Assembly: GCF_002307475.1 (NCBI RefSeq)
Contig: NZ_NTMH01000003.1
Span: 1 to 64,000, forward strand
Length of the DNA stretch: 64,000 nt
Direction of reading: 5' to 3'
From: Pantoea allii
GTDB taxonomy: Bacteria > Pseudomonadota > Gammaproteobacteria > Enterobacterales > Enterobacteriaceae
The translations under genes and the position numbers were made by a program. The notes under the pieces are model-generated. The model did not search any database and was not told the origin of the DNA. It was given only the letters and a program-made list of their open reading frames with translations. Below, one piece after another: positions 37,646 to 49,814 of the stretch. Position 1 is the stretch's first letter. The number at the start of each line of letters is the position of its first letter.

Positions 37646-39373
37646 TTATTCCTTGTCTTCACTTGGGCGCACACCAATTTTCACGATTTGATTATCTTCT
37701 TTTTCCGCCACGGTCCAGGTCAGCTGATTCCATTCAATCTGATCGCCTACGACGGGCGTGCCGCCGAGCATGCCGAGCATCAGTTGTCCCAGTGATTGTT
37801 GCGCGTTGGTGTGTTCATCCAGTTCAAGACCATATATTTGCGCCACATCGTTCAGGCGAGCGTCGGCATCAAGAATAAAGTCACCGAAGAAACGCTGATC
37901 CAGCGAGACAGGCGGCGACTGGCTGAACATTTTTCCCAACGCAGGCAGGTCACGCTCACGACCAATGACGCAAATCACGTCGTTTTCTTTTAAACGCGTC
38001 GCGCTATCTGGATGCATCAACACGTTATCCCGAAACAGGGCGGCGATGCGGGTTTCACGCGGCATCTGTAGATCGCGCAGCGCGGCGCCTACGCACCATT
38101 TGTCGGCACTAAGCTGATAGACAAACTGCTCCCAGGGGTTTTCCGGATGGATATCCAGCCCGATGCGGCTGATGGGCGACGCCGTAGGCGGTACCACCAC
38201 TTTGGCTTTCTTCGCGGCATATCCCAGCGAGGTGCCCTGTAGCATCAGTGAGACCAACACGACAAAGAAGGCAATATTAAAATAGAGCGACGCGTTTTCC
38301 AGGCCCGCCATCATCGGAAACACCGCCAGGATAATCGGCACCGCGCCACGCAGGCCCACCCAACTGATAAAAACCCGCTCGCGCCCGGTGAAGCCACGGA
38401 AGGGCAATAAGCCGATGAAGACGGACAGGGGGCGCGCAACCAAAATCAACCACAGCGAGAGAATCATGGCCGGGACCGCGATATGCCAAAGATCCGACGG
38501 CGTGACTAACAGGCCCAGCACGATAAACATGCCTATCTGACTGAGCCAGGCCATACCATCAAAGGTTTGCAGAATACCAAAGCGGTTGCGGATAGGGCTG
38601 TTTCCGAGCAAGAAACCACACAGATACACGGCCAGAATCCCACTGCCTTCCAGGACCGTGGTCAGGGCAAACACCAGAATACCGCCGCTGAGTGCCAGTA
38701 AAGGGTAAAGGCCAGGAGCCAGGTTTATGCGGTTAATCAGCTGCTGCAGGGCCCAGCCGCCGCCCAGGCCCAGCACGATGCCCAGACCAAACTGTTGAAT
38801 CAGGTGTACCACAAACATCCAGTCAAGGCCGGTTTTGCCCTGCTCGATCATCTCTATCAGCGTAATGGTGAGAAACACCGCCATAGGATCGTTGCTGCCA
38901 GACTCAATTTCCAGCGTTGAGCTTACGCGTTCATTCAGGCCTTTATCGCCCAGTAGTGAGAACACCGCGGCCGCATCGGTGGAACCGATAATGGCGCCAA
39001 TCAAAAAGCCCTGCATCATATCAAGCCGGAAAAGCCATGCGGCGACCAGACCGGTTAATCCAGCCGTGATAATGACGCCTACCGTTGCCAGCGACAGTGC
39101 CGGGCCCAGCGCCACCTTGAACGAGCTGGCTTTGGTGCGCATTCCGCCATCCAGCAGAATAATCGCCAGGGCAAGGTTAGAAATCAGGTAAGCGGCTGGG
39201 TAGTTATCGAAGGCGATACCGCCGATGCCATCAATCCCGGCTAACATTCCCAGCGCCAGGAAAATGACCAGGATAGGAATGCCCAGACGGGATGAAAAGG
39301 AACTGAGTAAGATACTCGACGCAACCAGCACGGACCCAATAATAAAAAGACTATAAACAATAGTGTGGTTCAA
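37646..39373 (-). CDS. cvrA: K+/H+ antiporter NhaP2 (CvrA)
   Basis: This CPA1-family antiporter has about 12 N-terminal helices with the ion-binding region [16 protein letters not shown] and [13 protein letters not shown], followed by a cytoplasmic TrkA-C/RCK-type domain. NhaP2 proteins exchange K+ (and Na+) for H+ and control cell volume at low osmolarity. The start is taken as the TTG at 39373 with AGGAG 8 bases upstream, giving 575 residues (E. coli 578). A TTG at 39397 is also in frame but lies before that ribosome site. Confidence 0.92.
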   Translation of the reverse strand: MNHTIVYSLFIIGSVLVASSILLSSFSSRLGIPILVIFLALGMLAGIDGIGGIAFDNYPAAYLISNLALAIILLDGGMRTKASSFKVALGPALSLATVGVIITAGLTGLVAAWLFRLDMMQGFLIGAIIGSTDAAAVFSLLGDKGLNERVSSTLEIESGSNDPMAVFLTITLIEMIEQGKTGLDWMFVVHLIQQFGLGIVLGLGGGWALQQLINRINLAPGLYPLLALSGGILVFALTTVLEGSGILAVYLCGFLLGNSPIRNRFGILQTFDGMAWLSQIGMFIVLGLLVTPSDLWHIAVPAMILSLWLILVARPLSVFIGLLPFRGFTGRERVFISWVGLRGAVPIILAVFPMMAGLENASLYFNIAFFVVLVSLMLQGTSLGYAAKKAKVVVPPTASPISRIGLDIHPENPWEQFVYQLSADKWCVGAALRDLQMPRETRIAALFRDNVLMHPDSATRLKENDVICVIGRERDLPALGKMFSQSPPVSLDQRFFGDFILDADARLNDVAQIYGLELDEHTNAQQSLGQLMLGMLGGTPVVGDQIEWNQLTWTVAEKEDNQIVKIGVRPSEDKE

Positions 39374-39585
39374 ACCCGGTCTCCTGAGATACGGCAATCA
39401 ATGTTAGCTAATGTGTAGAAACACCCATGCTATGTCTGCAAGATAATGTTTTATCAATGAGTTGTCATGGTCATTATGCAATTTATATCAATTGCTAATG
39501 CCTTGGTTACTCCAGTTTAACGATATTAATAGAGTAGTTGGAGGGTTTGTGACGGGGAAGGCCATGTTTTAACAGGTTATTAGAC

Positions 39586-39612
39586 AAAAAAAAGCCGACA
39601 GGGCGTCGGCTT
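39586..39612 (-). terminator. Terminator of yeaGH
   Basis: AAGCCGAC and GTCGGCTT pair around AGGGC. On the minus strand TTTTTTTTG follows, 7 bases beyond the yeaH stop. Confidence 0.85.
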
Positions 39613-39618
39613 CGTGTC

Positions 39619-40953
<1,335 letters not shown>

Positions 40954-40985
40954 CTATCCCGCACCGGTTTGCTTACAGACTCTGA

Positions 40986-42920
40986 TCAGGACGATTTACG
41001 TACGCGTAGATACCATTCACACAGCAGGCGAACCTGTTTGCGGGTATAGCCTTTTTCCATCATACGATCGACAAAATCATCGTGCTTCTTCTGCTCATCC
41101 GTGGACGTTTTCGTATTGAACGAAATAACCGGCAACAGCTCTTCGGTATTTGAGAACATTTTTTTCTCAATCACCGTACGCAGTTTCTCATAACTGGTCC
41201 AGTTCGGATTGCGGCCGTTATTATGGGCCCGTGCACGCAGCACAAAATTGACAATTTCATTACGGAAATCTTTAGGATTACTAATCCCCGCAGGTTTCTC
41301 AATTTTTTCCAGTTCCGCATTAAGTGACTCACGGTCAAACAGCTGCCCTGTATCAGGATCGCGATACTCCTGATCCTGAATCCAGAAATCGGCATAAGTG
41401 ACATAGCGGTCAAAGATATTTTGACCATATTCGGAATAGGATTCCAGATAAGCCGTCTGAATCTCTTTGCCAATAAACTCTGCATATTTCGGAATTAAAT
41501 AACCTTTCAGGTGCTCAAGGTATTTTTCCGCCTGATCTTGCGGGAACTGCTCACGTTCTATTTGCTGTTCCAACACGTAAAACAGGTGAACAGGGTTGGC
41601 TGCCACTTCAGCATGATCGAAGTTAAAGACGCGGGACAGAATTTTAAAGGCGAAACGGGTCGACAATCCGTTCATCCCTTCGTCTACGCCGGCGTAGTCA
41701 TGGTATTCCTGCCAGGACTTCGCCTTTGGATCCGTATCCTTGAGGCTTTCACCGTCATACACGCGCATCTTGGAGTAGATGCTGGAGTTATCCGGATCTT
41801 TCATGCGTGACAGAATGGAGAATCGCGCCAGAGTTTCCAGCGTGCCGGGCGCGCAAGGCGCCGTGGACAGCTCACTGTGATTCAGGAGTTTCTCGTAGAT
41901 CTTAATCTCTTCGGATACGCGGAGGCAGTAAGGCACCTTAACGATGTAAACACGATCAAGGAACGCCTCATTGTTTTTGTTGTTACGGAACGTCACCCAC
42001 TCAGATTCGTTCGAGTGCGCCAGAATGATACCGTTAAACGGCAGAGCAGAGATGCCCTCTGTACCGTTATAGTTACCTTCCTGGGTGGCGGTTAACAGGG
42101 GATGCAGCACTTTAATGGGTGCTTTAAACATCTCAACGAATTCCATGATGCCCTGGTTCGCCCGGCACAACGCACCTGAGTAGCCGTAGGCATCAGGATC
42201 GTTCTGAGCATGGTTTTCCAGTTTACGAATGTCGACCTTACCGACGAGTGCGGAGATATCCTGATTATTTTCATCACCGGGTTCGGTCTTGGCGATGGCT
42301 AACTGCTCCAGAATCGACGGCCATACTTTCACCACTTTGAAGCGGGTGATATCCCCACCAAATTCGTGCAGACGTTTAGCCGCCCATGGCGACATAATGG
42401 TGCCAAGGTAGCGGCGGGGTACGCCGTACTCTTTTTCCAGAATATTGGCGTCTTCCTGCGGATTAAACAGGCACAGGGGGTGATCGTTGACCGGGCTGCG
42501 TTCGCCATCGGCGCTCAACACAAAGATGGGCACACGCTGCATCAGCGATTTCAGTCGCTCTGCCAGAGAGGACTTACCGCCGCCGACCGGACCCAGCAGA
42601 TAAAGAATTTGTTTCTTCTCTTCAAGGCCTTGTGCCGCATGTTTCAAGTAAGAAACGATTTGTTCAATCGCTTCTTCCATACCGTAAAACTCTTCAAATG
42701 CCGGGTAACGTCCCATCACCCGGTTAGAAAAGATTCTGGAAAGGCGTGGCTCCTGAGCGGTGTCAACCATCACGGGTTCACCGATAGCCATTAACAGTCG
42801 CTCTGCGGCGTTGGCGTATGCACTGCGATCCTGTTTACAGATGGTAAGAAATTCCTGCAGTGTGAACTCTTCGTCCTTGGCAGCTTCATAACGCTGACGA
42901 TAATGATCGAATATATTCAT
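40986..42920 (-). CDS. yeaG: PrkA-type serine kinase/AAA protein YeaG
   Basis: The 644-residue protein matches E. coli YeaG (644). An AAA-like domain carries Walker A GPVGGGKS at 110-117, and the C-terminal PrkA domain follows. E. coli YeaG has protein kinase activity and affects survival in nitrogen starvation. The strong sigma-54 promoter at 43009-43024, about 89 bases upstream, agrees with nitrogen control. The partner yeaH is downstream; the third partner ycgB is 9.7 kb away. Confidence 0.95.
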   Translation of the reverse strand: MNIFDHYRQRYEAAKDEEFTLQEFLTICKQDRSAYANAAERLLMAIGEPVMVDTAQEPRLSRIFSNRVMGRYPAFEEFYGMEEAIEQIVSYLKHAAQGLEEKKQILYLLGPVGGGKSSLAERLKSLMQRVPIFVLSADGERSPVNDHPLCLFNPQEDANILEKEYGVPRRYLGTIMSPWAAKRLHEFGGDITRFKVVKVWPSILEQLAIAKTEPGDENNQDISALVGKVDIRKLENHAQNDPDAYGYSGALCRANQGIMEFVEMFKAPIKVLHPLLTATQEGNYNGTEGISALPFNGIILAHSNESEWVTFRNNKNNEAFLDRVYIVKVPYCLRVSEEIKIYEKLLNHSELSTAPCAPGTLETLARFSILSRMKDPDNSSIYSKMRVYDGESLKDTDPKAKSWQEYHDYAGVDEGMNGLSTRFAFKILSRVFNFDHAEVAANPVHLFYVLEQQIEREQFPQDQAEKYLEHLKGYLIPKYAEFIGKEIQTAYLESYSEYGQNIFDRYVTYADFWIQDQEYRDPDTGQLFDRESLNAELEKIEKPAGISNPKDFRNEIVNFVLRARAHNNGRNPNWTSYEKLRTVIEKKMFSNTEELLPVISFNTKTSTDEQKKHDDFVDRMMEKGYTRKQVRLLCEWYLRVRKSS

Positions 42921-43340
42921 AGCGATGCCCGTCCTTTCGTTTTTAGCACAGGTAAAGGAGCAATAATCAGTGCTCGTATAGCTCCCGGAAGATATTATCT
43001 TTTACTACAGCAACCCTTATGCCAACCTGATCATTGTTATCGGGATGCACAACTTTTATGGTTACTCTCTTTCAACAAAACCCTCGGTATTAAGTTTAAC
43101 TGTAGAAGGCATTCAGGAAATTTCATCATAGATTTTTGATTAGTGAGCCACATATCAATAACAAAATCATTTTGTTGCGAAACCTTTTTGACGCATAAAT
43201 GGCAAATTTGTGATGTCTCTAACCCGGTTATGCCACATCCTGCCTTAAATTGGGTAGATGATTTTCATATAAGGTTAATTCAGTCTGTAAAAAGAGTTAG
43301 ACTGTATGAGTGATTGTTATATTTATGGAATGAATAAATT
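42921..43340. promoter_or_regulatory. Intergenic region between yeaG and mipA
   Basis: No gene is supported in these 420 bases. The left part carries the sigma-54 promoter of yeaG. The right part is AT-rich and should hold the mipA promoter. I did not find a convincing pair of NtrC sites. Confidence 0.6.
43009..43024 (-). promoter_or_regulatory. Sigma-54 promoter of yeaGH
   Basis: On the minus strand this reads TGGCATAAGGGTTGCT, matching the sigma-54 pattern TGGCAYR-N4-TTGCW at every fixed base, with GG and GC ten bases apart. The start point would be near 42997, giving a leader of about 77 bases. E. coli yeaGH is also sigma-54/NtrC dependent. Confidence 0.85.
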
Positions 43341-44090
43341 GTGAACCAATTCAAACTTAACACGCTTATCGCACTTCTCCCTTGTTATTTTCTGGGGCAG
43401 TCAGTTCAGGCCGCGCCTTTATCACTCGGTGCATCAGTGATTTATGCGCAATCCCCGTATCGGGGTGGGCAGGACCGCTATTTGCCCGTGCCCATCATCA
43501 ATTATGAAGGAGAAAACTTCTGGTTTAACACGCTACAGGGCGGTTACTACCTGTGGAAAGACCCTCAGGATCAGCTGTCTCTGACGTTGTTAGGCTCACC
43601 ACAAGAATATGACCCGGGTGACAACGATCTGGGCGATATGAAAGGGCTGGATAAGCGCCGCATGACGCTGATGGGTGGTGCGACCTACAGACATACCGCA
43701 GACTGGGGGATTGTTCGTACTTCACTGCTCGGTGACGTACTTAACAACAGTAATGGCATCATCTGGGATCTTACCTACCTCTACCGCTTTAACTTCGGCG
43801 ATTTTACGTTAACGCCGGGGATTGGGGCCATGTGGAACAGCGCGAATCAGAACCGTTACTACTATGGCGTATCTGGCCATGAGAGCGATCGTACCGGTAT
43901 CAGCCGCTATCATCCCGATGACAGCTGGTCACCTTATGCGGAGCTGAATGCCAGCTACAGCATTACGCCACAGTGGAATGCTAACCTGTCAGGACGCTAC
44001 ACCCGTTTTGCCAGTGAAATCAAAGACAGTCCCATGGTTGATAAAAGTGGACAGTTCACGATCTGGACAGGCGTAAGTTACACTTTCTGA
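43341..44090 (+). CDS. mipA: MipA/OmpV-family outer membrane protein
   Basis: The 249-residue protein has a signal peptide (about 1-24, cut after SVQA) and a beta-barrel ending in an aromatic residue (VSYTF). It lines up with E. coli MipA (248): PVPIINYEGENFWF, NGIIWDLTYLYRF, DSWSPYAELNASY. MipA links the transglycosylase MltA with PBP1B in E. coli; close relatives bind other ligands, so the role here is inferred. The start is GTG at 43341. As in E. coli it lies between yeaG and yeaE. Confidence 0.9.
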   Translation: MNQFKLNTLIALLPCYFLGQSVQAAPLSLGASVIYAQSPYRGGQDRYLPVPIINYEGENFWFNTLQGGYYLWKDPQDQLSLTLLGSPQEYDPGDNDLGDMKGLDKRRMTLMGGATYRHTADWGIVRTSLLGDVLNNSNGIIWDLTYLYRFNFGDFTLTPGIGAMWNSANQNRYYYGVSGHESDRTGISRYHPDDSWSPYAELNASYSITPQWNANLSGRYTRFASEIKDSPMVDKSGQFTIWTGVSYTF

Positions 44091-44160
44091 TTTGCACTTT
44101 AAGAGGGCAGGCGTTGCCCTCTGTTAGTTTGTCTGCCCTATAACAGTGCAGGAGCGTAAA

Positions 44161-45012
44161 ATGGCAAAATACCTTAACGTGGCAGGTCAACAGGCAATAC
44201 CGGCGATAGGGCTTGGGACCTGGTACATGGGTGAAGACAGTAACAGCCGACAGCAGGAAGTCAGCGCGCTTCAGGCTGGGCTGGATGCGGGCTTGAAAAT
44301 TATTGATACGGCCGAAATGTACGCCGATGGCGGGGCGGAAGAGGTGGTCGGCGAGGCGCTAAAAGGGCGCCGTGACAGCGCGTTGCTGGTATCGAAAGTT
44401 TACCCATGGAATGCCGGAGAATATGACGCGATAGCCGCCTGTGAAGCCAGCCTGCGGCGTTTGCAAACCGACCGCCTTGACCTCTACCTGCTGCACTGGC
44501 GTGGCAGCGTGCCCCTGGACGAAACCATAAGCGCAATGCAAAGCCTGCAGCAGCAGGGAAAAATTGTGCATTGGGGCGTTTCAAACTTCGACAGCGATGA
44601 TATGGATGAGCTGTGGGCCGAAGCCGGTGGTGAAGCCTGCGCAACCAATCAGGTGCTTTATCATCTGGCTTCACGCGGTATCGAATATGATCTTCTGCCC
44701 CTGTGCCAGCAACATGCGATGCCGGTAATGGCCTATTGTCCGCTGGCTCAGGCAGGACGCTTACGCAATCGGCTGTTTTCAGAGCCAACCCTGGTCGCCA
44801 TTGCTCAGCAGAAGGGGATTACGGTTGCTCAGCTTCTGTTGGCGTGGGTTATCCGTGCGCCGGGTGTGATTGCTATCCCTAAAGCCAGCTCACTGCTGCA
44901 TGTGCAGGAAAATGCCGCGGCGTTGGATATTAGCCTGAGTGATGAGGAGTGTTTCCTGATCGACAAAGCTTTCCCGCCGCCGCGGCACAAATTGCCACTG
45001 GACGTCGTATGA
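44161..45012 (+). CDS. yeaE: Aldo/keto reductase YeaE
   Basis: The 283-residue enzyme is a single aldo/keto reductase barrel. The catalytic tetrad is Asp49, Tyr54, Lys79 and His112, and the NADPH-binding end has IPKASSLLHVQEN. E. coli YeaE (284) reduces methylglyoxal. GCAGGAG precedes the ATG at 44161. It converges with yeaD, 16 bases apart, with no clear terminator in between. Confidence 0.93.
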   Translation: MAKYLNVAGQQAIPAIGLGTWYMGEDSNSRQQEVSALQAGLDAGLKIIDTAEMYADGGAEEVVGEALKGRRDSALLVSKVYPWNAGEYDAIAACEASLRRLQTDRLDLYLLHWRGSVPLDETISAMQSLQQQGKIVHWGVSNFDSDDMDELWAEAGGEACATNQVLYHLASRGIEYDLLPLCQQHAMPVMAYCPLAQAGRLRNRLFSEPTLVAIAQQKGITVAQLLLAWVIRAPGVIAIPKASSLLHVQENAAALDISLSDEECFLIDKAFPPPRHKLPLDVV

Positions 45013-45028
45013 ATAGCGCCCTTAAGCC

Positions 45029-45907
45029 TTAATTTGATTTCCCTTTCAGACGAATCGTGGTCGCCAGTCGGGCCGGTTTTTCGCCCGCACTGCGTAACGG
45101 TTTGCTGATGCGAGCCGTTTCCACACAAACCATGGTTTTGTAACCTTCGTTGGGCATGTCTGTCATGCTGCAGGACAGCTCAACGCCTGGGTTCCATGTG
45201 ACAACGTCACTTTGGTGATGATGATAAACCTCGATTTGCCGCTGTCCCACCTGATCGTTAATCACGGAGCAGTCGTTTGCCGCAGTAAAGATACGGTCAA
45301 CCCGGCTGGTAAAACGCTGCTTACCGTCACTGGTGCCTTCCTGATTGTCGTTAACCTTATCGATATAGGTATCACCCAGTCCCGAGACATCGACCCCATT
45401 GATATCTGCCACGTTAAAGTAGCTGTGCAGCGCAGCGGTGGACTCATAGTCACCATAGGCTTCCAGTTCGATCTCACAGTGCTGCCCAAGACGAAAACGT
45501 GCTATCAGCGTAAATTCGTGTGGCCATAACTTTAGCGTCTGTGGATTGCTTTCCAGCACCAGCGTTAAGATCACGCCTTCTTCGTTTTCATCATGAGCAG
45601 ACAGCTTCCAGGATTGATTACGGGCAAATCCATGCGCCGGTTCACCCGCAGGTCCAAACCAGGGCCAGCAGATGGGGACGCCGCCGCGAATCGCTTTACC
45701 TGGCGAGAAAGGGCTTTTATCGCTCAGCCACAGCACGTGCTTTTCCCCGCTGGGTTGCCAGGCAATAAGGTGAGCGCCCTGTAACGTTATGGCCGCACGC
45801 ACGCGAGGATGGCTGACAACGATTGCCGGAAGATCCCCGACCTGACGCTGTGACAGGTAAGGCGTAATCTGTTTAACCACGGGGAGAGAAAAAAGTTTGT
45901 CTTGCAT
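45029..45907 (-). CDS. yeaD: D-hexose-6-phosphate mutarotase YeaD
   Basis: YeaD (292 residues) belongs to the aldose 1-epimerase family and interconverts anomers of glucose-6-phosphate. The conserved GGVPICWPWFGP, HGFARNQSW and C-terminal VCVETA segments are present; His in HGFAR and a late Glu act as acid and base in the family. It is downstream of gapA, past a strong hairpin, in the E. coli order, and is probably partly co-transcribed with it. Confidence 0.93.
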   Translation of the reverse strand: MQDKLFSLPVVKQITPYLSQRQVGDLPAIVVSHPRVRAAITLQGAHLIAWQPSGEKHVLWLSDKSPFSPGKAIRGGVPICWPWFGPAGEPAHGFARNQSWKLSAHDENEEGVILTLVLESNPQTLKLWPHEFTLIARFRLGQHCEIELEAYGDYESTAALHSYFNVADINGVDVSGLGDTYIDKVNDNQEGTSDGKQRFTSRVDRIFTAANDCSVINDQVGQRQIEVYHHHQSDVVTWNPGVELSCSMTDMPNEGYKTMVCVETARISKPLRSAGEKPARLATTIRLKGKSN

Positions 45908-45931
45908 GCCCGACTCCTTACGAAATGGATC

Positions 45932-45959
45932 AAAAAAAGGGTGACCGAAGTCACCCTTA
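45932..45959 (-). terminator. Terminator of gapA
   Basis: AAGGGTGAC and GTCACCCTT pair around CGAA, and the minus strand continues into seven Ts. It separates gapA from yeaD and should cut most transcripts. Confidence 0.88.
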
Positions 45960-45979
45960 TTCTCTTCTGTCTGGCTGCC

Positions 45980-47318
<1,339 letters not shown>

Positions 47319-47729
47319 ATGCCTAAAGAAACCGCACCCGAAGCAAAAATCGCCCAACTGACTGAGATGCAACGTTATGTCACGCAGCAGCGTGGAACGG
47401 AGCCACCGTACAGCGGTGCGCTGCTGCACAATAAGCAGGAAGGGATCTACCACTGTTTGGTCTGCAACGCTCCCCTGTTTTTGTCTGACACCAAGTATGA
47501 CTCAGGTTGTGGCTGGCCCAGCTTCTATCAGCCGGTAAGCGATGATGCGATTCGCTATCTGGAAGATAATTCACATGGTATGCAGCGTGTTGAAATCCGT
47601 TGTGGCAGTTGTGATGCCCATCTCGGTCATGTTTTCCCGGACGGTCCACAACCTACCGGTGAACGCTACTGTGTTAATTCCGCCTCGCTGAACTTTACCG
47701 ATCAGCAAGGTGACGAGACGAAAGGATAA
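47319..47729 (+). CDS. msrB: Methionine-R-sulfoxide reductase MsrB
   Basis: MsrB repairs the R form of methionine sulfoxide in proteins. The 136-residue sequence has the zinc cysteines Cys46, Cys49, Cys95 and Cys98, the catalytic Cys118 ([12 protein letters not shown]) and a likely resolving Cys64 (SGCGWPSF). E. coli MsrB is 137 residues. It is divergent from gapA and 2 bases ahead of yeaC, so the pair is co-translated. Confidence 0.95.
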   Translation: MPKETAPEAKIAQLTEMQRYVTQQRGTEPPYSGALLHNKQEGIYHCLVCNAPLFLSDTKYDSGCGWPSFYQPVSDDAIRYLEDNSHGMQRVEIRCGSCDAHLGHVFPDGPQPTGERYCVNSASLNFTDQQGDETKG

Positions 47730-47731
47730 CG

Positions 47732-48013
47732 ATGAAACAGCAACTTGACGCGATGCTTGATGTCATGACGCCTGAAATCTATGACCGTCTGGTTATGGCT
47801 GTGGAAACCGGAAAATGGCCGGATGGCGTGGCGCTTACCCAGCAGCAGCGTGATAACAGCCTGCAACTGGTGATGATGTGGCAGGCGCGGAATAACGAGG
47901 CCCCACAGCATATGACGATCGGTAAAGACGGCGAGATGGTCACCAAGTCTAAAAAGCAGTTGAAAGATGAGTTTGGCATTGAGCCAGACGTGACTCGTAT
48001 CAACCTGCATTAA
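47732..48013 (+). CDS. yeaC: DUF1315 protein YeaC
   Basis: The 93-residue protein matches E. coli YeaC (90): MTPEIYDRLVMAVETGKWPDG, QLVMMWQARNN and KQLKDEFGI. It looks soluble and helical. Function unknown. The start lies 2 bases after the msrB stop, so the two share a message. Confidence 0.9.
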   Translation: MKQQLDAMLDVMTPEIYDRLVMAVETGKWPDGVALTQQQRDNSLQLVMMWQARNNEAPQHMTIGKDGEMVTKSKKQLKDEFGIEPDVTRINLH

Positions 48014-48050
48014 GCCTGGACAGCCTGTGAAAGTGACAGGCCGTTCGAGA

Positions 48051-48083
48051 CGTGAAGGGCTGGCAACGAGCCAACCCTTCACG
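48051..48083. terminator. Hairpin between yeaC and pncA
   Basis: CGTGAAGGG-C-TGGC pairs with GCCA-A-CCCTTCACG around AACGA, with one mismatch. It lies between convergent genes but has no T tract on either side, so termination would be weak. Confidence 0.55.
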
Positions 48084-48090
48084 TTCAGCT

Positions 48091-48699
48091 TCAGATAATA
48101 ACCGCACCCTGTGCTGCCATCTGCGCCAGGGCAATTTCGCTGTCTTCAGGATTGAGATTCACGCCCCGGCAACCTTCTGCCACCACGTTCACCTGATAGC
48201 CCAGTTCCAGTGCATCCAGAACGCTATACTTCACACAGTAATCGGTCGCCAGGCCCAGCATCACCAGATGCGTGATGTCGCGCGCACGCAACCAGCTGTC
48301 CAGCTCGGTTTTACGCCGGTGGCCGTTATCAAAAAAGGCGCTGTAGCTGTCAACGTCCTGATCTTCACCCTTGTGGAAGACCGCGTCGAACAGGCTGCGA
48401 TCAAGCCCAGGATGAAAGTCTGCGCCGGTTGAGTGCTGAATCCCATGATCCGGCCACCAGATTTGGGGCAGACCATTAAGCTCGCCCAGGGTATAAACCG
48501 GCTCACCAGACACGGAGGCAAAACTGCCATGATTGGCAGGGTGCCAGTCCTGTAATGCCACTACGCACTCACCTTTTTCGCGAAAGGCACGGGCATAGCG
48601 ATTAGCAATCTCTACCGTATGATCGCCTTCTTTAACGGCCATAGGGCCGCCGGGGCAGAAGTCGTTCTGAATATCAATAATGATCAGTGCCCGTTTCAT
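48091..48699 (-). CDS. pncA: Nicotinamidase PncA
   Basis: PncA hydrolyses nicotinamide to nicotinate for NAD salvage. The catalytic Asp10 (DIQNDFCPGG), metal-site residues in DWHPANHGSF, and the nucleophile cysteine in GLATDYCVK (about 157) are present. At 202 residues it is about 11 shorter than E. coli PncA because the last segment is missing; the active site is unaffected. It is downstream of ansA on the same strand, 17 bases away. Confidence 0.94.
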   Translation of the reverse strand: MKRALIIIDIQNDFCPGGPMAVKEGDHTVEIANRYARAFREKGECVVALQDWHPANHGSFASVSGEPVYTLGELNGLPQIWWPDHGIQHSTGADFHPGLDRSLFDAVFHKGEDQDVDSYSAFFDNGHRRKTELDSWLRARDITHLVMLGLATDYCVKYSVLDALELGYQVNVVAEGCRGVNLNPEDSEIALAQMAAQGAVII

Positions 48700-48715
48700 T
48701 CCCGTATGCTCCGTC

Positions 48716-49729
48716 TCAATCTTCGGTCAGTTCGCCACGCAGGTTTTGCTGCATTTTGGCACGGATTTGCTCGCTTGAGAGATCCTGACTTAACAGATAG
48801 TGAAGTTTTGTCAGGGCGGCTTCTACCGTCAGATCAAAGCCACTGATGACGCCTGCATGTTCCAACGCATTCCCGGTTGCGTAGCCGCCCATATTGACCT
48901 TACCGGAGATACATTGGGTGAGGTTAACCACCACAATGCCGCGCTCGCTGGCCTGCTGTAGCTCAGACAGGAACTCGGCGTTCTGCGGGGCATTACCTAC
49001 GCCGTAAGAGCGCAAAATAAGGGCTTTAACCGGCTGGCGCAAAAAGTTACGCACGACATCCGCCGATATGCCGGGATAAATCGTCACCACGCCAATGGGC
49101 TGCGGCGTGATCGTATGTACGATGAGCTCGCCCTGACCTTGCGGCGCAGGCGGTGTGTTCAGGCGGCGAATATGGATGCCGGCTTCCAGCAGGGCTGACA
49201 GATTGGGTGAGGCAAACGCATTAAATCCGTCGGCATGAGCTTTCGTCGTACGGTTACCGCGATAGAGGGTGTTATTAAAAAACAGCGTCACCTCGTTAAC
49301 CGGATAGTTAGCGGCAACATACAGCGAGTTCAGCAGGTTTTGCTGACCATCTGAGCGCAATTCGGCTAACGGGATTTGCGAGCCGGTCACAATGACCGGT
49401 TTTGCCAGGTTTTCCAGCATAAATGACAATGCTGACGCAGTAAAAGCCATGGTATCTGTACCATGCAGAATTACAAAGCCATCATAGCGGTCGTAATTCA
49501 GCCGGATATCTTCGGCAATGGACTGCCAGTCCTGAGGCGTCATATCGGACGAATCGATCAGGGGCTGATATTCATGGATCGTGAAGTCAGGCATTTCCGG
49601 GCGATGGAATTCGGGCATTTTTGCCAGTTCTTGCTGTAGGTGACCTGAAACCGGAATATAACCTTGAGCAGAGCGTTGCATACCGATGGTACCGCCGGTA
49701 TAGGCAACGTAGATGTTTTTCTTTTGCAT
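48716..49729 (-). CDS. ansA: Cytoplasmic L-asparaginase I (AnsA)
   Basis: AnsA hydrolyses L-asparagine to aspartate and ammonia. The two threonine signatures, YTGGTIG near residue 10 and HGTDTMAFTAS near 90, are intact. From the ATG at 49729 (MQKKNIYVAYTGG) the protein has 338 residues, as in E. coli; a longer frame to 49828 runs into the sppA end and is not the family start. It follows sppA by 85 bases and leads to pncA. Confidence 0.94.
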   Translation of the reverse strand: MQKKNIYVAYTGGTIGMQRSAQGYIPVSGHLQQELAKMPEFHRPEMPDFTIHEYQPLIDSSDMTPQDWQSIAEDIRLNYDRYDGFVILHGTDTMAFTASALSFMLENLAKPVIVTGSQIPLAELRSDGQQNLLNSLYVAANYPVNEVTLFFNNTLYRGNRTTKAHADGFNAFASPNLSALLEAGIHIRRLNTPPAPQGQGELIVHTITPQPIGVVTIYPGISADVVRNFLRQPVKALILRSYGVGNAPQNAEFLSELQQASERGIVVVNLTQCISGKVNMGGYATGNALEHAGVISGFDLTVEAALTKLHYLLSQDLSSEQIRAKMQQNLRGELTED

Positions 49730-49814
49730 AGGTGAACTCAGACTTGCTGTAAAACGCGCAGTATAAGGGGAACAGCAGGGAAAAGCAGCCCGACCAGCAG
49801 TCGGGCTGAGAGGT

